The position numbers and the translations under genes are program-made. From Acetobacter orientalis (GTDB taxonomy: Bacteria > Pseudomonadota > Alphaproteobacteria > Acetobacterales > Acetobacteraceae): a DNA stretch of 64,000 bases. The stretch lies in contig NZ_BAMX01000010.1 of NCBI RefSeq assembly GCF_000963965.1, positions 124,001 to 188,000 of the forward strand. The letters run 5' to 3'. The notes beneath the pieces are model-generated. The model made no database searches and was not told the origin of the DNA. It saw nothing but the letters and a program-made list of their open reading frames with translations. Positions 1 to 8,843 of the stretch are shown here, in pieces; the stretch's first letter is position 1; every line of letters starts with the position of its first letter.

Positions 1-237
1 CCATACAGCCAAAACCGGGCCGGGGTGGCGTTGCGCACTGGTGGGAAAAGACAACACAACCCGCCCATCTTGCAAATGCGCAATGCCAGAGGGTTGGGCT
101 TTCATAAAGCGGTCAACCACGGTCACGTTGCCTGTGCCCAAAGACCCATAGTCAACGCTTTCTGCCGCCCATAGGGGGGCAGAAAGACTACCCAATAGCA
201 CACTTACCAGTGCCATTTTCAAAGAACGGTGCTGCAT
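1..237 (-). CDS. Secreted MRJP/yellow-like protein, N-terminal part (runs off the left edge)
   Basis: The reverse strand starts with ATG at 237 behind a good ribosome site (GAGGAG, 5 nt spacing) and stays open for 79 codons to the window edge. The N-terminus MQHRSLKMALVSVLLGSLSA, with an APLWAAES cleavage region, is a typical Sec signal peptide. The mature part contains QPSGIAHLQDGRVVLSFPT, which resembles the first blade of the major-royal-jelly/yellow family (xPSGxxxxxDGRxFxSFP), a beta-propeller fold. The coding assignment is firm. The family call rests on one motif and could equally be an SMP-30-like propeller. It is divergent to the TonB receptor. Confidence 0.6.
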   Translation of the reverse strand, partial: MQHRSLKMALVSVLLGSLSAPLWAAESVDYGSLGTGNVTVVDRFMKAQPSGIAHLQDGRVVLSFPTSAQRHPGPVLAVW

Positions 238-571
238 GGTTTCTCCTCTTCATTGCCACATTATGACGCATGGTTAAGCTACCCACGCCAAAGTGACAGC
301 ACCCTAACACACTCTAACCGCCAACCCTGCCCCTTAGCATAATAAAAAATATCACCTTATCACGACGCAAACCCCCTTAATCCATTTCTAGAAAATATTT
401 ATAAAATCATCATTTATCTTAATTTCTCATTCTCACCACCACTCACCGTTTTAGGCATAGCCAAAGCATTTTTTCCAAACATGGAGAAAACCCTTCCATT
501 TCGTCACTTGATTATGCAAATGATTCGCAATATCGGAAGCTCCCATTCTCACCGCATAAGAGTTTTTTCAC
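238..571. promoter_or_regulatory. Divergent intergenic region upstream of the TonB receptor
   Basis: This is 334 bp without a gene between two divergent start codons. The stretch 340-450 is markedly AT-rich and contains a perfect 10-bp palindrome, TTTCTAGAAA, at 385-394, followed by ATATTTATAAAAT. An iron-responsive operator would be expected before a siderophore receptor, but I see no clear Fur 19-mer or Irr box, so the region is called regulatory by position and composition only. Confidence 0.35.
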
Positions 572-2782
572 ATGTGCCCGGATACACGCCGCAGTAAAAT
601 ACTTTACGCCCTACCCCTCTCCCTCCTTGTTAGTGGAGAGGTCTGGGCGGCAGATCCGGAACATAGCGCGCCCTCCAACACCTCAGCCTCCTCATCCCAC
701 GCGGCACAAAAAGCGGCAAAAAACGGCAAAGCAGCTTCAGAAAGTGTTGAGGTACGCGGTAGACGCATTTCAACCATTGCGTCCTCTGCCACCAAGTCAG
801 ACACACCATTGATTGAAACTGCACAATCGGTCACGGTTATTACCCGCAACGAAATGAACATTCGTGGTGTGCTTAACCTTAACCAAGCTATTCGGTATGC
901 GGCCGGTATTACATCAGACCTACGTGGTGGGGGCGTAGGCACCCGGTATGACCAGTTCCAGCTCCGTGGTTTTACTGTACCCACTTTTCTGGACGGCTTA
1001 AAATTACAACCCAGCACAGGGTATGCCACAGCCCAGACCGATACCTCGCGCCTTGAAAGGGTAGAGGTGCTTAAAGGCCCCTCCTCCGCTTTGTATGGCC
1101 AGTCTAGCCCCGGTGGGTTGGTAGCTCTGTCTAGCAAAACGCCCCTAGACCAGAAATTTTATGGTGACATTGCCGCAACAGGGGGCAGTTTTGACCTGTA
1201 TAGGGTTGATGCAGACGTAGGCGGGTACGCCACAAAAGATGGCTTTGTGCGCTACCGTCTATACGGCACGGCCAACGGCCAACATAGCCAGCTAAGCCGC
1301 ACAGGTAGCCGCCGTTTTTCAATCAGCCCTTCTTTTTCGTTTGGTGGCAACGGCCCCACAACACTCACACTTATTGGCAATTACCAATACGACCCAGAAA
1401 ACGGCACTTATGGTGGTGCACCTTTACTTGGCTCGCTTGTACGCGCACCTTTTGGCTACCTACCCCGCAATTTTTATGATGGTGACGCCTCTTTTGAGAA
1501 GTTCAACCGCCGCCAAGGGGCCATTACTTACATCTTTAATCACCAGTTCAACAAAGACTGGAGCTTTTCAACCCGTGGCCGCTACGACGATATTATGGCA
1601 CAGTACCGTAGCGTATATGATAGCGGCTACTATACTGGTCCCACAACGCTGGCACGTTCTGCCATTCAAACAAACGAGCACACCCACAATCTAGCCTTTG
1701 ACAGTGCGTTTAAAGGTAAAGTGTATACAGGCCCCCTCACACATTCCATGATGTTTGGGTTTGATTACATGCAGCAAAGTGCCTCAGAAGTAGGGCTTTA
1801 TGGCTCAGCCGAGAGCATGGACGTACTGCACCCCAACTACCACATGGCCTACCCCACCCTCTCGCCATGGATAAACTACCAAACAGATTCTCATCAGATT
1901 GGTGTTTATGGACAAGACGAAATTCGATACAAAGGTCTGGTATTAACAGGCAGTTTGCGTAACGACTGGTACCGCTCCAACCAGCTAAACCGCGCAAATA
2001 ACGAAACCACCAAACAAGCCCCTAGCCAGATAACATGGCGCGCTTCTGGGCTGTACCACTTCAACTTTGGCCTAGCACCCTACATTAGCTATTCAACATC
2101 TTTCCAGCCGCAGTCTGGTCTTGTTTCAAGCAATGGTGGTGCAAACTTACGGCAGGCCGACCCATCCTTGGGGAAACAGCTTGAAGGTGGGTTAAAATAC
2201 CAAATACCTGGCACAAGCGTACTCTTTACGGTTGCAGGGTTCCATATTGAGCAGTCCAACGTTTTGGTGCCTGTAACGGGGCAGGCGTATAACACCCAAA
2301 GTGGCAAAGTACATTCTGACGGCTTTGAATTTGAAGCCCATGCAGAACCCTACAAGAACTTTGACATCACGGCTTCTATCAGCATTCAAAAAGTTAAAGA
2401 CACCTCAACCGGCAAACCACTCATGCAGTCGGGTAAAGGCAATGCGGCCTTGTTTGCCTTCTATACCCTGCCCTCCGGCCCAATGAAGGGCTTTGGGTTT
2501 GGTGGCGGCATGCGCTACACGGCAAAAGCTTATGCGGGTGAAAGCTCATACGGCCAAGGCAGCGTTTGGGTACCACAATATGCCGTGTTTGATGGCTCGC
2601 TCCGTTATGACCTATCGCAGCTTTCGCCCTCTTTGCACGGCTGGTCATTGGCGGCCAGTGTACGCAACCTGTTTGACAAAAAATATATTGGCAACTGCAT
2701 GAGCTATGCCAGTTACGGTCAGGCATGGTGCTATTATGGCGAACGCCGCAACGCACAAGGCACCGTTTCTTTCTCTTGGTAA
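572..2782 (+). CDS. TonB-dependent siderophore receptor
   Basis: Outer-membrane gated porin that takes up ferric siderophore using TonB-ExbBD energy. The 736-residue protein has a signal peptide (about 1-26, ending EVWA), a TonB-box-like ESVEVRG near residue 57, a plug domain at about 75-190 carrying ERVEVLKGPSSALYGQ and PGGLV, then a 22-strand-type barrel ending in the outer-membrane signature FSW. Layout and length match the FhuA/ferrichrome-type siderophore receptors. No siderophore biosynthesis gene, TonB or ABC permease is adjacent, so the ligand cannot be read from context. It is a single-gene unit, closed by a strong terminator. Confidence 0.93.
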   Translation: MCPDTRRSKILYALPLSLLVSGEVWAADPEHSAPSNTSASSSHAAQKAAKNGKAASESVEVRGRRISTIASSATKSDTPLIETAQSVTVITRNEMNIRGVLNLNQAIRYAAGITSDLRGGGVGTRYDQFQLRGFTVPTFLDGLKLQPSTGYATAQTDTSRLERVEVLKGPSSALYGQSSPGGLVALSSKTPLDQKFYGDIAATGGSFDLYRVDADVGGYATKDGFVRYRLYGTANGQHSQLSRTGSRRFSISPSFSFGGNGPTTLTLIGNYQYDPENGTYGGAPLLGSLVRAPFGYLPRNFYDGDASFEKFNRRQGAITYIFNHQFNKDWSFSTRGRYDDIMAQYRSVYDSGYYTGPTTLARSAIQTNEHTHNLAFDSAFKGKVYTGPLTHSMMFGFDYMQQSASEVGLYGSAESMDVLHPNYHMAYPTLSPWINYQTDSHQIGVYGQDEIRYKGLVLTGSLRNDWYRSNQLNRANNETTKQAPSQITWRASGLYHFNFGLAPYISYSTSFQPQSGLVSSNGGANLRQADPSLGKQLEGGLKYQIPGTSVLFTVAGFHIEQSNVLVPVTGQAYNTQSGKVHSDGFEFEAHAEPYKNFDITASISIQKVKDTSTGKPLMQSGKGNAALFAFYTLPSGPMKGFGFGGGMRYTAKAYAGESSYGQGSVWVPQYAVFDGSLRYDLSQLSPSLHGWSLAASVRNLFDKKYIGNCMSYASYGQAWCYYGERRNAQGTVSFSW

Positions 2783-2810
2783 AAGCCTAGCTTTAACCAC
2801 CAATACCAAA

Positions 2811-2842
2811 AAAAGGCGGCCCATTATGTGGCCGCCTTTTTT
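2811..2842. terminator. Bidirectional intrinsic terminator
   Basis: GGCGGCC (2815-2821) pairs with GGCCGCC (2830-2836) around an 8-nt loop, flanked by A and T runs on both sides. It lies between the convergent TonB receptor and serS genes and can serve both. Confidence 0.9.
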
Positions 2843-2886
2843 AGTGCAATAACCCCGTATGGTTACGCCTGTTGTTTCAAACGGGC

Positions 2887-4158
2887 TTAGGCTTCAATAC
2901 GTTCAAGCCCACCCATGTAAGGGCGCAGCACATCAGGAATGGTGAGTGAGCCATCTTCGTGCTGGTTGTTTTCCATAACCGCAATAAGAGTACGGCCCAC
3001 AGCCAAGCCAGACCCATTAAGCGTGTGCACAAACACTGGCGCCCCACCGCCTTGCGGCCGGAAACGCGCATTCATACGGCGGCCCTGAAAGTCGCGCGTA
3101 TTAGAGCAAGAAGATATTTCGCGCCAAGCCCCTTGCCCCGGCAGCCATGCCTCCAGGTCAAACGTTTTGGCAGCACCAAAGCCTGTATCCCCCGCACACA
3201 GCAAGACACGACGGTACGGGATGTTGAGTTTCTCAAGCACTTTCTCGGCACAACGGGTCATGCGCTCATGCTCGGCATCACTCTCTTCTGGAGTAGTGAC
3301 AGACACCATCTCCACTTTTTCAAACTGGTGCTGGCGCAGCATGCCACGCACATCACGCCCGGCAGAGCCAGCCTCGCTTCTAAAGCACTGGCTTAGGGCG
3401 GTCATGCGGCGCGGGAGTGTTGCTGCCTCTAGAATATCCCCACTGACAGAAGCCGTAAGCGGTACTTCTGCGGTAGGAATAAGCCACCGGCCATCTTCTG
3501 TACGAAAAGACTGATCAGAAAATTTAGGCAGCTTATCTGTGCCGTACATAGCGGCATCATTTACCAGTACCGGCACCTGCGTTTCTGTGTAGCCGTGCTC
3601 ATCACTATGTAGGTCGAGCATAAACTGGCCCAAGGCACGGGCTAGGCGCGCCAGTGCGCCACGCAGCACCACAAAGCGTGCGCCAGAAAGTTTGGCCGCT
3701 GTACCAAAATCCATCAGCCCTAATGCTTCACCCAACTCAAAATGTTGGCGGGGTGTAAAACTAAAGGTTGGCAGGGTGCCCCACTGGTGCTGCACCACAT
3801 TGGCCGTTTCATCTGGCCCTTCTGGCACGCTGGGGTCTAAGCGGTTGGGCAGCGTTTCAAGCAAGGCTGTGCTTTGGCCTTCAAGCGCTGCAACCTGTGC
3901 CTCAAGCGCCTCCATATCTGTGCGCAGGGCAACGGCTTCGGCCTCTAGTGCCGTTGTATCTTCACCATTGCGTTTTAGCGGGCCAATTTCACGGGCCAAG
4001 GCTTTGCGGCGGCCTTGTTTTTCCTGCAAGGCGGTTTGCGCCTGACGGCGCTCTTCATCCCATGAAAGGAGCTTTTGCGCGACAGGCTCTAACCCACGGC
4101 GGGCAAGGTCAGCATCAAAAGCGGCCGGGTCTGCGCGAAGGGCGCGAATATCATGCAT
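2887..4158 (-). CDS. serS: Seryl-tRNA synthetase
   Basis: Class II aminoacyl-tRNA synthetase that charges tRNA-Ser. The protein has 423 residues, the usual length. The N-terminal antiparallel coiled-coil arm (about 30-100, rich in Glu, Gln, Arg and Lys) binds the tRNA long arm. Motif 2 ([14 protein letters not shown]) and motif 3 ([17 protein letters not shown]) are intact. It is the last gene of a minus-strand array and follows tatC by 41 nt. The neighbourhood tat-serS is common in alphaproteobacteria, although no functional link is known. Confidence 0.97.
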   Translation of the reverse strand: MHDIRALRADPAAFDADLARRGLEPVAQKLLSWDEERRQAQTALQEKQGRRKALAREIGPLKRNGEDTTALEAEAVALRTDMEALEAQVAALEGQSTALLETLPNRLDPSVPEGPDETANVVQHQWGTLPTFSFTPRQHFELGEALGLMDFGTAAKLSGARFVVLRGALARLARALGQFMLDLHSDEHGYTETQVPVLVNDAAMYGTDKLPKFSDQSFRTEDGRWLIPTAEVPLTASVSGDILEAATLPRRMTALSQCFRSEAGSAGRDVRGMLRQHQFEKVEMVSVTTPEESDAEHERMTRCAEKVLEKLNIPYRRVLLCAGDTGFGAAKTFDLEAWLPGQGAWREISSCSNTRDFQGRRMNARFRPQGGGAPVFVHTLNGSGLAVGRTLIAVMENNQHEDGSLTIPDVLRPYMGGLERIEA

Positions 4159-4199
4159 GGGGTGGTTAAACCTCTACTGGTAACGTGGCAGAATGTATT

Positions 4200-5009
4200 T
4201 TATTCGGGTTGGCTGTTTTCAGGCTCAGTTGGCGTTTTAGGCTCAACCAGCCGGGCCGAGAGAATAGAAACCTCGTAAAGCAGCACAAGTGGTACCGCCA
4301 GCCCAAACTGGGTTATGACATCTGGCGGCATAACAACGGCAGCAATAATAAACGCGCCCACAATGGCATAGCGCCTAAAGCGCTTAAGCATGGCCGAGGT
4401 AACAATACCCACACGGGCCAGCAACGTGAGCACGACCGGCAGTTCAAACGAAATACCAAAAGCCATAATCAGCTTCATAACCAAAGAGAGATATTCAGAC
4501 ACTTTCGCCTGAAGCTCTATTTGCATACCCCCCGCCCCAGCAGGAGACTGGAAGGACAGAAAGAACCGCCACGCAATGGGGAAGATAAAGTAATAAGCCA
4601 ATGCCGCGCCAAACAAAAAGAGCAGTGGCGTTGCAATTAAAAACGGTGCGAAGGCTTTTTTTTCTGAGCGGTACAGCCCCGGTGCAATAAAAATCCAACC
4701 CTGTATGGCAATAACGGGAAAAGACAGAAAAGCGGCCCCAAAAAACGCCACCCGAATATAAGTAAAAAATGCCTCATACAGGGCTGTATAAATCAGGTGT
4801 GGCTGCTCGCCCTGCTGGCGCATAATATCGCCCAATGGCTGGGCCAGAAACAGGTAGAGATTGCCTGCATAATGATAGCACAGCGCAAAACACAGCAAAA
4901 AAGCTGCGCCTGACCATAACAACCTGCGCCGCAGCTCAAGCAGGTGGTCTATCAGCGGCATGGGCTGGTCGTGTATGGGGTCGTCTTGCAGGGGGGGCTG
5001 CTCCGTCAT
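4200..5009 (-). CDS. tatC: Sec-independent translocase subunit TatC
   Basis: Multi-spanning core of the twin-arginine translocase, which docks folded precursors with RR signal peptides. The 269-residue protein carries the conserved N-terminal start (PLIDHLLELRRRLL), the cytoplasmic-loop Glu region and about six membrane segments (near residues 33, 85, 122, 170, 208 and 232). Its ATG overlaps the tatB stop (ATGA at 5006-5009), so the two are translationally coupled. A likely client is the phospholipase C encoded at 19.5-21.9 kb. Confidence 0.97.
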   Translation of the reverse strand: MTEQPPLQDDPIHDQPMPLIDHLLELRRRLLWSGAAFLLCFALCYHYAGNLYLFLAQPLGDIMRQQGEQPHLIYTALYEAFFTYIRVAFFGAAFLSFPVIAIQGWIFIAPGLYRSEKKAFAPFLIATPLLFLFGAALAYYFIFPIAWRFFLSFQSPAGAGGMQIELQAKVSEYLSLVMKLIMAFGISFELPVVLTLLARVGIVTSAMLKRFRRYAIVGAFIIAAVVMPPDVITQFGLAVPLVLLYEVSILSARLVEPKTPTEPENSQPE

Positions 5010-5746
5010 GGGTGGGCGTCCGGTGTGGTGGTGGGCGTAGTGCTGGTATTGGGCGGCATGGCCTCGCTCAGGTACTCGCTCTGGGCTGGGCTTGCTTCTG
5101 GCGGCACAAAGTGCGCGTGTTGTGGCGCGTCTGCCGTATCGCGCCCCGGCCCTGGCATAACACGAGCGCCCCCATGCAGCACCCGTACTGGTGGTATAAT
5201 AGCGGGCGGGAAAAGGTGCTCACGCTCACGCGCAATACGGCGCACAATACCCGGCGGCAGCTCTGGGGGCGCGTCTAGCACTGCGGCATCTAGGTCTGCA
5301 TCGTTCTGGTTTGGGTCTAAATACGTGCTGGGGGGTAGGCTAGGCAAGCCAACGCTACGCTCTTCCAGCATAGGGGTAGCCCCACCACCCTGCCCCGCCA
5401 TAGGCGGTGCATCTAGCGCGCGCGGCCCAGCGGGGGGGCGTATAACCGGCCCATCTAACGGAGAGCTTTCAAACGTGCGGGCCAAAGAGCCATCGGCATC
5501 AATGGCTTTCATCAAACGGCCACGCACGTTCAGGTTTCTGAAATCCCGCACATGGTCGCGTACCTCAGACAGGTCTGCCTCGCGCACCATTTCATCAACA
5601 TGGGACTGAAACTCACTCGCCAGCCCCCGTGCCTTTTTAACAGCCTTGGCCAAGCCCCTAATAGCCACGGGTAAGTCCTTGGGGCCAATAACCACAAGGG
5701 CAACGGCCCCTATCAGGGCAATTTCAGACCAAGCAAAGTCAAACAT
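5006..5746 (-). CDS. tatB: Sec-independent translocase subunit TatB
   Basis: Single-span partner of TatC in the Tat receptor complex. The N-terminus MFDFAWSEIALIGAVALVVI, followed by GPKDLP, is the TatB form: membrane helix with a Glu near position 8, then the GP hinge. An amphipathic basic helix follows (about 27-75). The remaining 170 residues are Pro/Ala/Asp-rich and look disordered, making this 246-residue protein longer than enterobacterial TatB (about 170). No tatA lies beside it, although scpB-tatA-tatB-tatC is the usual alphaproteobacterial order. Confidence 0.92.
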   Translation of the reverse strand: MFDFAWSEIALIGAVALVVIGPKDLPVAIRGLAKAVKKARGLASEFQSHVDEMVREADLSEVRDHVRDFRNLNVRGRLMKAIDADGSLARTFESSPLDGPVIRPPAGPRALDAPPMAGQGGGATPMLEERSVGLPSLPPSTYLDPNQNDADLDAAVLDAPPELPPGIVRRIAREREHLFPPAIIPPVRVLHGGARVMPGPGRDTADAPQHAHFVPPEASPAQSEYLSEAMPPNTSTTPTTTPDAHP

Positions 5747-5779
5747 TTATACGCTCTTGTGGTTAGGCCTGCGCGACCA

Positions 5780-5807
5780 AGCCCCCTTTGCACGGGCAAA
5801 CGGGGCT
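5780..5807 (-). promoter_or_regulatory. Hairpin in the scpB-tatB spacer
   Basis: AGCCCC and TTTGC (5780-5791) pair with GCAAA and GGGGCT (5796-5807), giving an 11-bp stem with one mismatch and a 4-nt loop. It sits in the 138-nt gap where tatA is normally found. There is no T-run, so it is more likely a processing or stabilising hairpin than a terminator. Confidence 0.4.
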
Positions 5808-5884
5808 ATTGTCTTTCAAAGGGTCTACCACGCCCACCGCCATGCGCAAACAGCCAGCGCGCTGCCACGACCACGTGTAGGGTG

Positions 5885-6679
5885 TTAGACCTCAGGCTCT
5901 TGCGTTGGGGGGTGTGCGTCTTCTGCCCCTTCTGCATCCGCGGCTTGGCTTGTGGTGCTATCGGTTTTTGATGGGGCGGGTGCCAAATCTGGTACATCCA
6001 CCAGCAATTCTTCACGCCGGGGTAGGTCAGACAACGCACGTAAGCCAAAACAGCGCAAAAAGTCAGGCGTTGTGCCCCATAAAACCGGGCGGCCAGGTAC
6101 TTCTTTACGCCCTTTAGGGGCCACGAGCGAGGCCTCTATCAAGGTATCAAGCACATTTTGGCCAAGGCTTACGCCCCTAATTTCTTCTACCTCTACGCGC
6201 GTACAGGGCTGGTGGTAGGCAATAATAGCCAAGGTTTCCATAACCGCACGGGGCAACCTACGGGGCCGCTCCAACACACGCGTTAAAGCCGGGGCCAAGT
6301 CTGGGGCGGTACGAAACTGCCACCCCCCGGCTACCTCTACCAAAGTAACGCCACGCCCGGCATAACGCGCTACTACCCCGGCAATAACAGCTTGCACGTA
6401 AGTGGTCAGGTTTTCTATGCCATCTGGCACAAGCTGGCGTGTTTCAAGCACGTCTGCCACACGGCGCAGGCTTACTGGCTCTGTACTGGCAAAAATAAGT
6501 GCTTCGGCCAGACGCACAGCTTCATCTGGTACATTTTGTGCCTCAAGCCCTGTTTCTGGCACATGTGCGAGTGCAGCAACGACCGATGCCACAGCAGGCT
6601 CTGCCCCGTTGAATGCTGTAGTCTGTTCTGGCTGCGCGGTGTGCTCCGGCTCGGGGGGCTGCGTGTTATCAGTGCTCAT
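5885..6679 (-). CDS. scpB: Segregation and condensation protein B
   Basis: ScpB is the paired winged-helix (kite) subunit that joins ScpA and Smc in the bacterial condensin. The protein shows the family core: LAEALIFASTEPVSLRRVAD, a central VTLVEVAGGWQFRTAPDL block, then LPRAVMETLAIIAYHQP and the region before GTTPDFLRCFGL. I start it at the ATG at 6679 because GGGAG lies 5 nt upstream; an in-frame GTG at 6706 adds nine residues without a better ribosome site. The acidic C-terminal tail is low complexity. It follows scpA by about 50 nt. Confidence 0.95.
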   Translation of the reverse strand: MSTDNTQPPEPEHTAQPEQTTAFNGAEPAVASVVAALAHVPETGLEAQNVPDEAVRLAEALIFASTEPVSLRRVADVLETRQLVPDGIENLTTYVQAVIAGVVARYAGRGVTLVEVAGGWQFRTAPDLAPALTRVLERPRRLPRAVMETLAIIAYHQPCTRVEVEEIRGVSLGQNVLDTLIEASLVAPKGRKEVPGRPVLWGTTPDFLRCFGLRALSDLPRREELLVDVPDLAPAPSKTDSTTSQAADAEGAEDAHPPTQEPEV

Positions 6680-6729
6680 AATGGCTCCCGCTCTGTGCTG
6701 GTGCACCCATGCGCTTGTGCTCCGCCGCT

Positions 6730-7671
6730 CTAAGCATGGTCATCGTCCGCTTCATCACGTGGGGTGGCAGCATGGGGCCGTAGGAGTATCTGGCCAAATA
6801 TTTCATCTTGCCTAAGTTCCAACCGCCCACTTTTGGCCAGTTCTAAACCTGCTATCAAGGTGCCAGCCATAGCTGCACGCCGCTGGCGTAGCGCGTCTTC
6901 CCCCACTGCCATATCGGGTAATGTCTCTGGCAAAAACGCATCCAGACTATTCCAGCCCGGTGGGGTTTCACCCAACAAGCGCGTTAAGCGCGAGAGCGCG
7001 TCTTGCACTGTCCAGAATCGTATGGTGCGGGGGGCATAAATACGCTTACGCGCCGTGCGCCGCATGGCCGCCATATAGGCCCGCATAAGCTGTGGCATAT
7101 CAAGCAACAGGCCAGAGCGGTCTATTTCAATTAACGTTTCTGCCTCGCCACGCGCCCATACGTCTCGGCCTAAACGGGGGCGGGCTTCTAGCCAGCGGGC
7201 AAGCTCGCCCATGCAGGCCAGTTCAATAAGCCGCTCCTGCAAAAGCTCGGCAGCGTCTTCTCCCTCGGCTGCAAGGTCATCTTCTGCGGGCAACAGCAAA
7301 CGAGACTTAAGCCATGCCAGCCACGCTGCCATAACCAGCCAATCGGCTGCCAGTTCAAGCCGCACACGCTGGGCAGACTCAACCACAGCCAGATACTGCT
7401 CAACGAGCTGCAAAATGGAAATACGGCTTAAATCGACCTTTTGTGCCCGTGCTAGGTCTAGCAGCAGGTCTAGCGGGCCTTCAAACCCGTCTAGGCACAA
7501 CAAAGGCACCCGCAGCGCATCCTCGCCCTCCGGCGCTGGAGCCACAGACATGTGTGGCTGGGGGGCCGCCCCTTCAGCCACGGGCAGCGGCTCAGCCGTA
7601 GCGGGCTGGCGCTCCTGCTCTTGCGGGGGCAGAGGGTCTTGCACCATGGCGGCGGGCTGTGCGGGTTCCAT
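6730..7671 (-). CDS. scpA: Segregation and condensation protein A
   Basis: Kleisin subunit of the Smc-ScpAB condensin; it bridges the Smc heads. After an acidic/Pro N-terminal extension (1-50), the diagnostic FEGPLDLLLDLARAQKVDLS appears at about residue 63, followed by the helical Smc-neck-binding region (QYLAVVESAQRVRLELAADW). The C-terminal winged helix includes VGEDALRQRR and LRQDEIFGQI. Length is 313 residues. The start lacks a clear ribosome site and a start at Met9 is possible. It sits between a SPOR protein and scpB; the nagZ gene often found upstream in alphaproteobacteria is absent. Confidence 0.95.
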   Translation of the reverse strand: MEPAQPAAMVQDPLPPQEQERQPATAEPLPVAEGAAPQPHMSVAPAPEGEDALRVPLLCLDGFEGPLDLLLDLARAQKVDLSRISILQLVEQYLAVVESAQRVRLELAADWLVMAAWLAWLKSRLLLPAEDDLAAEGEDAAELLQERLIELACMGELARWLEARPRLGRDVWARGEAETLIEIDRSGLLLDMPQLMRAYMAAMRRTARKRIYAPRTIRFWTVQDALSRLTRLLGETPPGWNSLDAFLPETLPDMAVGEDALRQRRAAMAGTLIAGLELAKSGRLELRQDEIFGQILLRPHAATPRDEADDDHA

Positions 7672-7710
7672 TACCGTGTAAAATCCTGCCTAAACGGCCA
7701 TTACTCTTAT

Positions 7711-7740
7711 AAGGGCAGCACGCAATGCCATGCTGCCCTT
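7711..7740 (-). terminator. Hairpin between the SPOR gene and scpA
   Basis: A perfect 10-bp stem, AAGGGCAGCA with TGCTGCCCTT, around a 10-nt loop. It stands just after the stop of the SPOR-domain gene and 40 nt before scpA. No long T-run follows on the minus strand, so partial termination or mRNA processing is more likely than full stop. Confidence 0.6.
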
Positions 7741-7748
7741 AAAGCCGC

Positions 7749-8843
7749 TTATTGGTGCACCTGCGCGCACGCCAAGCCCCGCTCCCGCACCGCACTGCAA
7801 AACGCGCGTGTTTCGGCAGTTGAGGCAAAGCCTCCTACACGCAGGCGGTAAAATACGGCGTTATCACGCTGTATTTTTTCAACCACTGGTGTGCGGTCAC
7901 CAAACAAAGCGGGGTAGCGCGTTTTTAGGCGGCTCCATTCCTGCTGGGCCTGTGCCTCAGACTGTAACGCAGCAAGCTGCACACGGTACTTGCCACCCGT
8001 GGGGGCGGGCACAGGTGACGGCGGCGGCAGTTGTTCCGCCACGGCCTTGGCCGGTGCGCTAGGGGCAGCCGCAACCGGGGCTTTAGCAACAGCTTTAGGG
8101 GGCGTTACCGTGCGTGCTGGTGCTGCCGGCGGGGCCGCAGCAGCCGCAGTATCACCAGCGGCAGAGTCATCATCGCTCCCGCTGCCTGCTTCTGGCAACG
8201 TGGTGGGTTGGGCAACATCAGCACCTGCTTGGGCTGGTGCTTGGCCATCTGGGCTTGTTGGGCCAACTTGGCCTTCAGCCCCTTTCGCTGCACTATCAGC
8301 CCCGCCCTGCCCCGCAGTACCGGCAGCCGCAGTGGTAGCAGCTTGCGGCTGTGCTCCTGCTGCGGCAGTGGTTGCGGCATCTGTTTTGGCTGCTTCCTGC
8401 CCGTACTGGGCAGCTAATGCTGTGGGGTTAGGTTTTTCTGGGGCGGGTACGGGGTGGGCCTGCCCGTCATCTGCTTCTGGCATGGTTACGCCATCAAGCT
8501 GCATACCGCCGGGGTCTACTGGCTTTGTGCGCATAGCAACAGGGGGTGGGCCAAGTACGGGTATGCCACTTTGGTGGTGCCCCACCAAAGCCCAGCCGCC
8601 AATACCCACCAGCAAAAGCCCACCAAGGCCCGCAGCGCCATAAACCAGCCTGCGCGTACCTGTGTCACTATTTAAAAACTGGCTTAACGCTTGCGATACG
8701 GCTCCACCCGCAGGCGGAGCTGCACGGCCTGCCGCCGGTGAGCGGCGGGGCGGCGTATCATCATAATCCGCGCTCATGCGCTCGCGCGCACGCCCTCTGT
8801 TTGCGTCAGAGGGGAAGCGGTCTTCTGGTGCATCATCATTCAT
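7749..8843 (-). CDS. SPOR-domain inner-membrane protein
   Basis: A cell-division-type protein that would bind denuded septal peptidoglycan through its SPOR domain. A short charged cytoplasmic N-terminus is followed by one membrane helix at about 68-88 (YGAAGLGGLLLVGIGGWALV), a long Ala/Pro/Gly/Gln-rich periplasmic linker (90-280), and a C-terminal SPOR domain (about 285-360: KYRVQLAALQSEAQAQQEW to RVGGFASTAETRAFCSAV). The layout resembles FtsN/DedD. The ATG overlaps the argS stop by one base (TGATG). This neighbour is conserved beside argS in alphaproteobacteria. The exact partner is not evident. Confidence 0.88.
   Translation of the reverse strand: MNDDAPEDRFPSDANRGRARERMSADYDDTPPRRSPAAGRAAPPAGGAVSQALSQFLNSDTGTRRLVYGAAGLGGLLLVGIGGWALVGHHQSGIPVLGPPPVAMRTKPVDPGGMQLDGVTMPEADDGQAHPVPAPEKPNPTALAAQYGQEAAKTDAATTAAAGAQPQAATTAAAGTAGQGGADSAAKGAEGQVGPTSPDGQAPAQAGADVAQPTTLPEAGSGSDDDSAAGDTAAAAAPPAAPARTVTPPKAVAKAPVAAAPSAPAKAVAEQLPPPSPVPAPTGGKYRVQLAALQSEAQAQQEWSRLKTRYPALFGDRTPVVEKIQRDNAVFYRLRVGGFASTAETRAFCSAVRERGLACAQVHQ

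Noticed and set aside
238..571. Fur box before the TonB receptor
   Set aside because: The AT-rich stretch has only weak, scattered similarity to the Fur consensus.
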